The translations under genes and the position numbers were made by a program. Shown piece by piece: positions 48,559-60,180 of a DNA stretch of 64,000 nucleotides. The notes under the pieces were generated by a model that did no database searches, had not been told where the DNA came from, and saw only the letters and a list, made by a program, of their open reading frames with translations. Position 1 is the stretch's first letter; each line of letters begins with the position of its first letter. Origin of the DNA: Cymbidium sinense (lineage: Eukaryota; Streptophyta; Magnoliopsida; Asparagales; Orchidaceae); contig CM038214.1 of the NCBI GenBank assembly GCA_021442155.1, forward strand, positions 51,857,514 through 51,921,513, in the 5' to 3' direction.

Positions 48559-50330
48559 AAGTTTAGTTTATGAGTTTTGGTTTAGTTTATTATTTAATTT
48601 ATTTAGTTACTTTAGTTACTTTAGGGTTTGGTTTTTTAGGTTTGGGGTTTAGGGTTTAGTTTAGGGTTTAGGTTTAGTGTTTAGTAGGTTTAGGGTTTAG
48701 TTTGGGTTTGGGGTTAAGGATTTAGGGTTTATGTTTTTTTAATTTAGTGAACTGTAGGTTTAGGTTTATTTATTTTATTTAGTTTATGTTTAATTTATTT
48801 CAATTTATTTTATTTAGGTTTATTTTTTTTTTTTTATTTTATTTTAGTTTATTTATTTTAGCTTATTTATTTTAGTTTAGGTTTTTAATTTTAGTTTATT
48901 TTTTAGGTTTAGGTTTAGGATTAAGATTATTTTTTAGTTGAGTTTTATTTTTCTTTTATTTTTTAGGTTTAGGTTTTATTTTTTATTTTTAGGTTTAGGA
49001 TTAGGCATTTATTTTATTTTTTTAAGTTAAGGTTTTAGGTCTCTATTTTAGTTTTCTTTTTTGGTTTTTGTTTTGTTTTATTTTTGGATTAGGTTTAGGT
49101 TTTATTTATTTTATTTTAGGTTTAGCTTTTTTATTATGTTTATTTTATATATTATTTTTAGGTTTAGGTTTTCTTTACTTTAGGGTTCATATTTTATTTT
49201 TTATTTATTTTTAGGTTTTATTTTTAGGTTTATTTTTCAGTTTAGGGTTTTATTTCGATTTTATTTTATTTTATTTTATGTTTATTTCATTTTTACTTTA
49301 AGTTTAACTTTTATTTTATTTAGGTTTTTTAATCTTAGGTTTATTTCTTTTAGTTTATTTAGATTTTTATTTATTTTATTTTAGTTTATTTTTACTAGTT
49401 TATTTATTTTATTTTTAGGTTTAGGTTTAGGTTTAGGTTTTAGTTTATGGTTTTATTTTATTTTATTATTTTAATTTATTTATATTTAGGTTTTTTATTT
49501 ATTTTATTGTTAGGTTTTATTTGTTTATTTTAAGTTTTTTTAAGTTTTTGGGTTAGGTTAGTGATATTTAGTTTAGGTTTAGGGTTTAGGGTTTAGTTTG
49601 GAAGTTTGGCTCAGGGAGTTTAGGTCAGTGGTAGGTAGGGTTTGGAGTTTAGTAAGTTTGTGGTTAGGGTCAGTCAGGTTAGTTTAGGTTTAGGGTTTGG
49701 TTTAGGGTTTAGGTTTTAGTTTTAGGGTTTGCCTGGGTTTAGTGGTTAGTTTAAGTTTAGGGCCTGTGGTTTGGCTTAGGGTTTAAGATTTTTTTTTTAA
49801 ACAAGCAAACCCTAGGTTTAAGTTTATTTATTTTATTTATTTTATTTATTTTAGTTTAATTTTAATTATTTAGGTTTATTTTATTTATTTTAGTTTATTT
49901 ATTTATTTTAGGTATTTATTTTTATTTTTTTTTTTTTATTTTAGTTTATTTTTTTTAGTTTAGTTTATGTTTGTTTTTTATTTAATTTATTTTATTTTAT
50001 TTTCAAGATTAGGTTTTTATTTTTAGGTTTTGTTTAGGTTTTTACATTATTTTTTTTTAGGTTTTAGGTTTTATTTTATTTTATTTTTTAGTTTATAGGT
50101 TCATTTTAGTTTAAATTTATTTAGTTTAGAGTTTAGTTTAGATTTAGGTTTAGGTTTTATTTATTTTAGTTTACATTGATGTTTATTTTATTTTATTTAT
50201 TTTAGGTTTAGGCTTTTTTTTTTTTTATTTTAGTTTGATTTGATTTTATTTATTTAGGTTTTATTTTTAGGTTTATATTTTAGGTTTAGGTTTTTATTTA
50301 GTTTTATTTTATTTAGATTTTTTGCCACGA

Positions 50331-51500
50331 TCCTTCAAGATCTTTGATGGCATTGGAAGCCCATAATAACACATTGCACACTTTAGAGCTAGCTATTGCA
50401 ACACCGGTGGCAACAATGCACTCCTCTTGCGCCTTTTCCTTAGCAATCTGTTAGTTGTTTCATTTGATTGGTACGTCAAACTACCCAACAGTTCGATGAG
50501 GACTTTTGCTGAGTTGGAGCACCTCTTCATCAAGAGGTTTGCTAGAGCTCAACAGAGGATGACTGTAGGCAACATTATTATAGAGAAATAGAAACTCAAC
50601 GAGTCCCTTGATTATTATATTCTCAGGTGGCGCAACCTGACCATGAAATGCAAACTATAGCTATCCGAACATCATGCCATTGAGATTCTTCTCAAGAATA
50701 TCCATGGCCCGGTCACCTTCATTCTTTAGGGCTTTACCATCATAACATTTGAAAAATTAATCAACAAGGTGGCTAGCCTACAAGAGAAAGCCAAACAGTT
50801 TTCCTTTCTCGACCAATCATCTAGGTCCAAGCCATAGAAGATGTTTGAGAAGAATCTGGGCGTGGTCAAGGGACGAGGGAAGCGCCGCCAGAGTTCAATA
50901 GGAGAGATTACGAGCTCAGCAGCCTCCTTTGACTCCTCCTCTTCCATCACCTTGGACATCATACTAGCCATCACAACCACCATAACGACCATTTCCACCA
51001 CCTCAGTAGCTTACCCAACAGTGGTATTCATATCGATCACCGGGTAGCTACTTTCCACCTACTCATGCCAATAGATTGAATAAGCCATATTCATTCAAGA
51101 GGGAGGTAGTTAGAAAAATCTTTAAGAATTTCTTAAAGATACTTGACTTTCAGTGGAAAGAAGCTGGAGGAAATGGGCAATGATCTTAGATATTACCCCC
51201 TACCACCGCATGTTAGGCCATGTCTTAGGATTGTATCACTTTATGACTAGCTTGAGTGCTACAAGTTAAGATCCATAGTTATCCCTAAGGAATACTTATT
51301 AGAGCAACCATCCAGTTATGTTAGAGAAATCCTTGGGGATACTTGTGATCCTCTTAAGACCAAAGAAGTTTAGGATATCTTCCTATCCTAAACCTCTAAG
51401 AAGATCATTTTTAAGATCAAGAAGCTTTCCTTGTAGGTGCCTGAAGTAGCTCAAACCTCCAACACCAAGGAGGGTTTGCTAGTTGCAAAGGACAATCGGG
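50331..51500 (+). pseudogene. Gypsy gag remnant
   Basis: The frame around 50460-50720 reads FDWYVKLPNSSMRTFAELEH, then LFIKRFARAQQRMTVGNIII, LDYYILRWRNLTMKC and HAIEILLKNIHGPV. This is the retrotransposon gag core ('W...LP..SI.tw.eL...F..rF'). Stops fall inside it. Downstream text (50830-51500) is open only in short frames. It starts straight after telomere-like DNA at about 50330, so its 5' part and LTR are missing. It probably belongs to the same Tat family as the element at 1-4870, whose gag is not in the window. Confidence 0.8.
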
Positions 51501-52110
51501 GAAGGTGACATCCCAACAGCAGCTGTAACTCACCATACTTGCTTGGGATAGTCCAGTAGCACAACCACCATCCTAGCCTAGTACTCCCTCCACCATTATA
51601 GCTACCACCTCTTCTACTAGCTCCTCTTCTACTGGTAGGAGCGTAGTATCTACTGATAAAAGCACTAAATCCCTTACTCTACTTACTTTATTTGATTTTT
51701 ATCATATACCTCCACCCAAAAAGAAATTAATGAAAAAAAGCTGATTCTACTTATATATTATCTACTTCTGGTGCTCTTGATTTTATTCTTATTGAAAGCT
51801 CTCTGAGTCTAAATAAAAATAATAGCTCTAGTAGTTTCAATCCTTTTCTTTTTGATTAAGAGTGGGACTATCCTTCTCTGAATTAATCAGGTTCACCTCT
51901 TGAGATTGACTTGGACTCAACTAACTCTGAGGATCCCATCAAAAAAGTTGTAGGTATGCCTGATGAGAAGGTAGAATTTTCCACAAGCTCATCATTCCAA
52001 AAAGTCATTGAAGTCAACCTATGCAGTGGTAATGTTCTACCTCCTATGGTAACACCTCAGGATAAGGGTAAGCAAATCATTGGTTCTAATGAGTAGATAG
52101 CCTCTCCATA
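51501..52110 (+). other. Gypsy gag-protease spacer, Ser/Thr-rich
   Basis: This is low-complexity Ser/Thr/Pro-coding sequence between gag and the protease region, with a short open frame at 51911-52096. No domain is recognised. Confidence 0.5.
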
Positions 52111-52600
52111 GGATGTTCCACCCATGGATATGCTTGTGGAGGACCAAGCTAGAGTTGATTACAATGTCCAAGCTCACCTTAGAAAGTTTCCAGCTAAGTT
52201 AAGCATATGCAATGCCCTTATCTTATCCAAAGAGATGAGGGAATCTCTAATCAAGGCCTTACTTGATCTAGAGATGTGCTCAGCTCAGCTTATCACTACT
52301 AACGAGGAGGCATGTCACTCGAAGGACATCTTAGGAATTACATTCAGCGATGAAGACTTACACCTAGGGATGACCAAGCATAATCGCCTCTTCATATTAT
52401 AGTGGATGTTGGCAGATACAGGATATCCAAAGTTCTGGTTGACCCGGATGTATTAATCAATATTATGAGTCTAAGAACCCTTTCCTACTTGAAGATCGAC
52501 ATCACCAAACCCTAAAAAGAAAGGATGATGTTGATAGGATTCAATGAACAATGTGAGAGGGCCTTGTGGTGTTTATTTTTAGATTTATGGGTGGGGGGGT
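52111..52600 (+). pseudogene. Gypsy protease, N-terminal part with damaged active site
   Basis: The frame 52124-52402 reads YNVQAHLRKFPAKLSICNAL, then ALLDLEMCSAQL and GITFSDEDLHLG.TKHNR. This is the standard sequence before Tat/gypsy proteases ('ITFsdeDL.lG...HNrpL'). After a frameshift comes KVLVDPDVLINIMS, where the active-site Asp is kept but 'DGGS' or 'DTGS' has become DPDV. Similarity fades after CERALW near 52570. The matching C-terminal half lies about 7.6 kb away, at 60181. Confidence 0.8.
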
Positions 52601-55070
52601 TGGGGGACACCATGCATATCGTAGGTGGGATACTTTTTGAGGTGATCAAGTATAACATTGAGGTATGATGTACTATCTCAAAAGATAAAAAGCATCAACC
52701 TATAATAGACCTAATCATGAAATAAGGACTCAAGGCATGATGGGTCTATGAATGTACGAGAGATTTTTCTCCCACTTTACATGAATGAATAAAGTAGGAT
52801 TTATATTAAACCAGGTTCTTAAGTTCTCTATGGAGGAAAGCCTCCATAGTTAATTATATCTTAGGAAATGAAATTTCTGAAGAATATTCTCGATTAAAGT
52901 AGACAATTAGCATCTAAAAAGATTTCAAAGTTAGACTATCAAAGGATTGGATATATTTGGAAAATTAACTAGAAAAGTTCAAGGAGAAGATTTATTTTTG
53001 GAATCCAAATGCTCATGATATTAGAAAGCCTAGCGAGCATTCCAATCTATCCTATGATTAGGCTTTATAATTTTGAAGTTGAAGAGATTTATATGTTTTG
53101 AGTTGAAATTTAATTAGATTAGTAGGGTTTGTAATCCACCAACACAAGGTTATGGGAATGCCTAAGAGATGAGGATTTATGCTCATAGCCTGAAAGGAAT
53201 AGCTACCATGAATCCTAAATCTAGGGAGCTTTAGTACGAGCTAAAGCATGTCCTAAATATAAGCGATAGGTGGACATAAGGGTAACTTCCATAAGAGAGA
53301 ATAAATTGTCCGACTTTTGGACTTATAACTGCCTGAAGTGGTCTCCAGCTAACTACTCCTATAATTTTAAAACCATATAATCCAATCTTATGAATTGCAA
53401 GATATCAAGGGTAGTTATTTAATTAGAAAGAGAATAAAGTCCTAATCACACTTCATAAGAGACTAGAGCATGATTGGTATGGCATATGACTTAATCTATA
53501 GATGCAAAATCCTTTCAAATTTTATTTCATTATAGACACATCATTTTGATAGAGGATTTAGGATTTATTATGCCTAAATGCATGATGAAATAGGTTATGG
53601 GTCAAATAAACTAGAAGAAGGTGTTCTCCACCACAAGGGATCACCTCACAAGTCAAGCATTCCTTTATCATGCAAGGATGAAGATCATTCATGTTCAAGA
53701 GAGAAAAAATATGCATGCATGATGTGAATCATACAACCATATAGCTAAGGGGTTGCAAAATCTTTTAATTATCTTATTTATGTCTTCGACTTAATGATGA
53801 GGTTATGAGTTGTTTAAAATTTAGTTATGAGCGATTAGTTGGGTAGAAAAGTTATTTTTACCTAAGATCCTAATCATGTCCAAGCCACACATTAAAGCAT
53901 CAATCATTTAAGTAACTATCAAAAGCATGCCATCCTAATGCATAATGTAAACATAACATCAAATAATGATATGAACTATCATAAAAGAATAAAATGTTGG
54001 TGCGATCGAGTACCACCATACAACCCGAAGAGAGAAAAGATGGGTAGCCGAGCTCTACCCTTATACAACCTAGAATATGAAAGAATAATTATAATTATAT
54101 TAAATGCTATGGGGTCTTCTTTCTTCATATCTCAATTTTTGATTTGGTTCCTTCTTTAATTTGGATGGTGCTTACTTTAAAGGCATAACAAGGCACTGAG
54201 GACAAAGCCTTCTAGCCACTACTCATCCTAATCCCCCATAGCACTAATCCTAATTCCTATTGCAAAAATTACATTTATGTGGGAAAAGTAAATATAACTG
54301 CACCTATAAAATAGAGGTTAGCTAAATATACATATAATTCCAAGCAGTTGTATTTATAATTTTGACTTAGTGTCCTACACAAGGGTAACTAAGCCCACGT
54401 GTCCTAACTTGGATTATGCTTAAGGATTTAAGCAACCTGTAAAAAGAGCACTCACATTTATTTTTAAGCAACTCTTAAGCAATATCCCTTGCAGAAAACA
54501 TGATTAGGCTAAAATTGGCCTATCATCTAGTCTACGAAGCATACACACTAACATTCAATCTAAAATAATGCATCATAAAACAAAACATACATCACATCAT
54601 ACACCGTCCTAACTTAGAGCTATAAGTGGTGACTTAATTCTAATGGTGTATTAAGGCTTGTGTAGTAAGTCTTGTTAGGCATTACTATTATATTTTCTAA
54701 GTGTATAAGGATTCATTTTAACATGAAAGGTTGATTTCACTTGAAGTAGTTTAATTGATTTGAGAATTTTAATTTGTGTTTTCTTTTATTTCATTTGATT
54801 ACACTTAGCAACTAAGTGTTATAAAGAGAGCAAAGAGGATTGCCCTCTTCATCCCTACCTTAAGTCACTTTCTAAAGTATATTAATTTGATTTATCTCTT
54901 TAGTGTATGTCTTATTAAATGATTTAATTAATCCTAAGTCTATTTATACATGCAACATATTTTAACATAGTTAAATCATGAATGTATGTGTATGTTTTGA
55001 ATTTATAATTTATTTGATTAAATTATTTAAACATATTAATTTAAAACTTTATCCAAATTCTTATACAAAA
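52601..55070. other. Non-coding, AT-rich stretch without recognised features
   Basis: Short open frames (for example 53938-54159) resemble nothing I know. The stretch has no TTTAGGG content. It is presumably part of the LTR-like insertion between the two protease halves. Confidence 0.5.
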
Positions 55071-55080
55071 AGGACATAAG

Positions 55081-55745
55081 AATGAAATTAAATAGGCATG
55101 TGCTTTTGTTAAACCAGGGAAGTGAGCTAATCAAATGACCTCCTTGGAGCTAGCTAAAGCCTTGTATTCTCGGGATGTCCAGCTTATATACTCATTTGCA
55201 TTCAAACATATGTAAATTTGTATACATGGACATGCAAAGTAAGCTCCAAATCATATGGCTAATTAATTTAACCACTTAGTCAATTATGAATGCATGCAAT
55301 TTTAATGTAAAATTCGATTTTCATTTACTAATGACATATAAATATACATGTAAAAAGATATAGGAAAGTACATATCATTGTTAAACTACGAAAGTGAGGT
55401 AATCAAATGACCTCCTTGGGGCTAACTAATGCCTCGTATTCCCAGGATGTCAAGACAGTATACTTTATTTTCTTGGACACACATGGATGTATACATAAAT
55501 GAGGGAAAGAAAACCATGCAAAGATTGTATATTTTTTATTGAATCATTTATATATATGAATTAAAGCTCTATCCAAATTCTAATGTTGAAATACATAATA
55601 TGAAATCAAATGGGTACGCCGATAAAGTGAGGTAATCAAATGGCCTCCATGGCACTAAAAGCCTCATATTCTCGAGATGTCCGATTATATACCCATTACC
55701 ATTCAATCTTATATAAATCAACACTTGAATAGAGGAAAGATAACT
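55081..55745 (+). repeat. Three diverged ~250 bp tandem repeats
   Basis: The segment 'gaggtaatcaaatgacctcc...gcctcgtattctcgggatgtc' occurs three times (from about 55129, 55401 and 55634), spaced about 270 and 235 bp. In each copy AT-rich text with 'atatactcattt'-like sequence follows it. Divergence is moderate. Confidence 0.75.
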
Positions 55746-57040
55746 CAACATTCATACACTTATGCTTTAAGAACAAGCATTTCTTATGTATTTATAACTA
55801 GCATCAACAAATATAATTATTCATTTATAAGCTTTTGAAAAATACATTTGGATTTAATAGTGATAATACACATATATTAAATTAAATCAACACATGCAAG
55901 CTTACATAAAGGAAATACATTTTATTTTACTTTATTTTGAAAATATGGATGCATGAATTGAAATGACATACCAAATCTAACATGATTGGAAAAGGATAAT
56001 GAAATATAAGCAAGTGATTCATTCAACCAAACTAATTCTTAAGGACAATCAAATCAAATAAGATTATTTAATGCAAACCAAAGCTTCTTTATTAATTAAG
56101 TTTTAAATTTGATTTGATTTAAAGAGGAGAAAACAAATCATCACTATTTTAAACCCATCCCCACATTAGTGATTTGATTTAATTTAAGTAAATGTAATTA
56201 ATTTGATTTTAATTAAGTTGAACCCTTAATTAGATGAATTAATTACCCTTACCTATGTCACCTAAAAGTAATTAACTAAATAATTATGAGCCAACATGAT
56301 ATGCATGGAAAATAAACTAACAATGATCCTAGGAAATAAAATTGGTCAAATGCAATTAGCTCATGATTATAGTTAATTAGATTATCTGACTTAATTAATT
56401 ACTCTTATGGTTTTCCCACACATGTGGACTAACCATAATTTTATTAAATGCCTTTAGGTTATTAAACACCTAAAGATCTACCCCATGATTTAATTAATCA
56501 AGGTCTGATGTGATTATGATTTCAATTTGATTAAGTGATTTAATTAATCAATTAAATCTTAATTAATTTCATTTTAAAAAAGGGTGAAAAGAACTTAGGG
56601 AAAGGGGTCCCATCCCTATTCCTTAGTTCACTTACTATTGAACAATGATTAATAAACTTAATTAACCAATTTATTACTATTCATGGGATTAATTAATCAT
56701 TAATTAACTTAAAGGAGTAGTTAAGGTTTAATTAGTCAATTTTCCTAACTAAGTGAGCAATAAATCCAAAGAAAATCATGGGAGGCAGAGGTCATCCCAT
56801 TTAATTAACCCATAAAATTTGGGATTAATTGCTCAAGTAATTAAGGAGTAATTAAGCTAATTAATTTTACATTTAAATTTTAATTACTATTAAAAATTAG
56901 GTAAGATGATTATTAATTGATTCTCCTTTGAAATACCTTTAAAATGAGTATTTATTTGCATTTTTTTTCTATAATTTTTTATAATTTTTAGAAGTTTCAG
57001 CCATTAAAAATAATTAATTAAGCCTGATTAAAGCCGAATC
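55746..57040. other. AT-rich non-coding, rich in TTAATTAA
   Basis: TTAATTAATT-type motifs are frequent, especially between 56080 and 56900. No gene or RNA is recognised. Confidence 0.5.
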
Positions 57041-58370
57041 ATGTTGGTGCCATGTCGTATGTTAATGAAGTGCACTTTCCATGTGGTGTTGTGGGATTGG
57101 CTACTTAAAACTTATCTAACTCTGTGCCTACATGGCGGTGATGGAAGAGCTTTCTTATCCACCATCTGATCTAAGATCGAATGGCTACGATTAATCCCAC
57201 ATCTTAATAAGATTAAATAAGATTGATCTAGCAGATCTTATCATGACCGTCTATTTCATCAAGTAGAACAGACAGTACATGATCTAATGTCACATAAGTG
57301 TGGGAGAATGGAGCTCGTCTGCCATTGCTCACTTGATCTGAGCTTACCCAAGATCAGATCAACTCCAAAAAGATCCCACTCCTCCATGACATCGATCGGA
57401 GGGGATACAACGGTCAAGATCACCCGAGATGCAAGTTTTCTTCAAAAAGGTCCAACCCAATTTTTCTTAAGGATCAATTTGGAAATGAAGCATACCTCAT
57501 TAGAGCTCAAGACTAGTGGCTCAAAGGATTGAGGAAGCTTCATCTAGTGGAGATGAAGCTCTTTTGACCAGCAATTGGATCAATTCCTTGATGTTCACTC
57601 AGAAGGCCATGAACTGATAATTTGGAGCTTGACTTTGATCGAAGTCCCACCTTTAATGCTTGGGAAGCTTGGGAGATGATTTGTTCTTTCTCGATGAGGC
57701 CTAGGGAAGGTGCGTGCAATGTTAATTTGAGTTTGATGGAGGAATGGGGAAGCTAGGTCAAAAATGGGAGTGTCTTATTTTGAGATTGATGGGAATGGCA
57801 TTTATCGATTGAGGAATGATTTTTGGAGCGTAGGGAATGGCTCTAGCAGCTCATCCTGGGTAGCTAGGGCTCTGAGGAATGATTTTTGCATATTTTTGAG
57901 TGAAAATGAGGGGTGTGTATACCCCCCCCCCCCAAGCCCTTCATCTTTATCAGACGGTGGGATCAAGTTTGGCTTCAAATGGCCATTCGACCATCTCAGG
58001 GAGTCATGGGTGGTAGGGAAGAGGTGAGTTGGCTAAGCTTGGTTGGTTGGAGGTGTGGAGGTGGTTGCCAAGGAGGAATCAAGGGTGTCCTAAGGGTTTC
58101 AAATGATCCGATGGGGAGGGTGAGGTGATTTCTTCTCCCATGGGTCATGGCCAACCCAACCACCCCTTGTGTTAGGTTGGGTAGTGTCCTAGGTGGCTAA
58201 GTGGACCATTGGGAGGGTACCAAGTGGCCAAGGAATGGAAATGACCACTTACATGGGTGATTTGTCTCATGTGATGCCCTTGACCCAAGGGTAGAATTAT
58301 CATTTGGTATTGGATTTGATTTGGGTATATTTGAAATGAACGAAAAGTGGGTTAGCCCAAACTTCAAGTC
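57041..58370. other. GC-richer LTR-like segment
   Basis: This stretch has higher GC than its surroundings and texts such as 'cagatcttatcatgaccgt' and 'gaatggctacgattaatccc', which resemble LTR text of monocot gypsy elements. The open frames at 57287-57532, 57764-58027 and 57913-58128 match nothing. The phrase 'ctgaggaatgatttttg' or a close relative occurs twice (57805 and 57872). A run of 12 C lies at 57922-57933. Confidence 0.45.
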
Positions 58371-59370
58371 AATTGGAGTTGATTTGGTTAGGTTTGGCTT
58401 AATTTGACTCATTTAGGTCAAATTGGGTTAGGTTGGGTCAAGTTGACCAATTAGTCAAATTGGGTCAAACCAAGGGTTGGGTCAAGTTCATATGATAATT
58501 TGGGATATTTTGGTTCAATTGGTTTGGTTTAGTTTGGCTTAAATTTGATTTTGGATTATTTGAATTCATTTGGGTCAAATGGATTAAGTTGACCAATTTG
58601 ACCAAATTGTCCAAATTGGCTTGGGTTGGGAGTTCGTTTGGGTTTAGTTGACCAATTGATGATGATTGTAGGCTTTGGTTTCAATTAATTTGGAGTTAGT
58701 TTTGATTTAGGCCAACTTGAACCTTTAGGTCAATTTAGGCTAAGTAGGTCAATTAAGTTCAATTTGGTCCAATCATGGCTTTGGTCAAGTTCAACAATCA
58801 ATTTGAAATGTACTTGAGCCATTGGTTGCAATCAATTTGTTTATATTTTCATTTGACCCAATTTGGTCATTTAGATCAATTTGGGTCAACATGGGTCAAG
58901 AGGGCCAATTGGGTTTGGTTTGACTCCATTGAAGGTCAAGTCATATTGAAATATTGATTTTGATTTAGTATGAATCATTAGTTTCAAGGAATTTGGCCTG
59001 GTTGTAATTTGGCTAGTTTAGGTTCATATGGGTTAAGGGGTTGACCTGGTCAAACGACCAAGTTGACTTGGTTTGACCCAATTTGTGATAATTGATCAAT
59101 AATCATGATGGGAGGTTTTGATCGGCTTAGTTCAATCCAATTTGGGTAGGATTTGAACTTGACTCAAATAGGTCAAATTACCCACTATGGGTCAATTGGT
59201 CCAATTAGGTTTAGTTGGCTTGATTTTCGGTTGTGTTTGATTTAGTTGAGTTTATATATGGATTTGGGACTGATATATAAATTCAATTGCAATTGGCTTG
59301 GGTTCAAATGAGTTTTGGTTCATTTGAACATTTCAAGTCAAGAAGGATAAGTTAGGTTTTACTTAAGTTG
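58371..59370 (+). repeat. Low-complexity GGTCAA/TTGGGTCAA-rich region
   Basis: Short words such as TTGGGTCAA, GACCAATTTGG and GGTCAAATT recur dozens of times in both orientations over about 1 kb. There is no fixed period by eye. No gene is present. Confidence 0.7.
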
Positions 59371-59379
59371 ATTTTGGTT

Positions 59380-59900
59380 TGGCTAGATGATTATAGAATT
59401 CATTTATATTTGTGAATATGATTGAAGGTATGATTGATTTATTATAAAATCAATTGAATTTGGGTTTTGGAATGAAGGAATTTGGCTAAGTCCATGGAGT
59501 TGGGTCATGTGGCTTAGGTTTTGATTTTATTTTCATTTGATTTAGTTTTGATGATTTAAATGTATATTTCGTTTAAGTTTATGAAGATGATTGATAATAT
59601 GATTTATTTTGAGAAAATCAATTGAGTCTGAGTTGATTTGGATTAAGATTTGGCTAAGTCCATGGGATAGGTCATATGGCTTAGGAAGGGTTTTGATTTA
59701 ATTTCATTTAGTTTGATTTAGTTTTGATCATTTGAATATAGATTTGATTTATATTAAGGAAGATGATTGAAGATATAAATTGATTATGAGAAAACCAATT
59801 GATTTTGGATTGATTTGGATTAAGATTTGGCTAAGTCCATTGGATAGGTTATATGGCTTAGGAAGGGTTTCATGTTTGGATTTGATCATGAGCTTCAATC
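59380..59900 (+). repeat. Three ~173 bp tandem repeats
   Basis: 'ggctaagtccatgg' recurs at about 59483, 59652 and 59829. Each copy also shares 'gatgattga..atatgattgatt', 'aaatcaattga' and 'ggcttagg..gggttttgattt'. The period is 169-177 bp. Confidence 0.8.
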
Positions 59901-59969
59901 ATTTGGTTTTGTAATTTGGGCTTGGATTTGGATCTAAATTTGTTGCCTAAATTAAACTGAGGTTTTGTT

Positions 59970-60180
59970 TGAGAAGGTGAACATGGATTGTATTTGGGTG
60001 GTAGGGTAGGTGGACTACCCTAATCCCTAAGGCATAACCTATTCGTATGGTTACCGCATCTAAGTCTTTAGGCTTAGGTTATGTGTTTACATATTTGTTA
60101 GAAGTGTCTTATGACTATGGAAGTCTTAGTGTCTAGAAAACTCCTAAATTTAAGATAAGAAGATTGAATCTACACTCCAA
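59970..60180 (+). repeat. Non-coding leader, second copy of positions 1-215
   Basis: It is the same sequence as 1-215, directly before the protease C-terminal half, and marks the start of the second copy of the duplicated unit. Confidence 0.75.

Larger units (their letters stand above)
36891..50330 (+). repeat. Degenerate telomere-like array III, with ~1 kb higher-order units
   Basis: It has the same composition as array II. Anchors are near 37886, 39488, 40328, 41279, 43117, 43951, 45529, 46437, 48745 and 49803. Five GR-RBP fragments are embedded. A nearly pure T tract lies at 40155-40210, and the frame at 39971-40210 is a Phe/Leu shadow of it. The array ends at about 50330, where gypsy gag begins. 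Confidence 0.9.

Noticed and set aside
8871..50330. A true chromosome-end telomere
   Set aside because: Perfect TTTAGGG runs are only 3-4 units, the arrays are flanked by retroelement blocks on both sides, and units carry embedded gene fragments. It is interstitial or subtelomeric.
8871..50330. Whole array as a nanopore telomere-miscall artefact
   Set aside because: The recurrent anchors, GR-RBP fragments and consistent order of motifs need real sequence. Local errors remain possible, especially in the CAG-rich patches.
50726..51047. Open frames on both strands at 50.7-51.0 kb as separate genes
   Set aside because: They overlap the gypsy gag remnant, whose correct frame explains the sequence.
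57764..58128. Overlapping open frames near 57.8-58.1 kb as a host gene
   Set aside because: They match no family, overlap in different frames, and lie in an LTR-like segment with duplicated short phrases and a C run.
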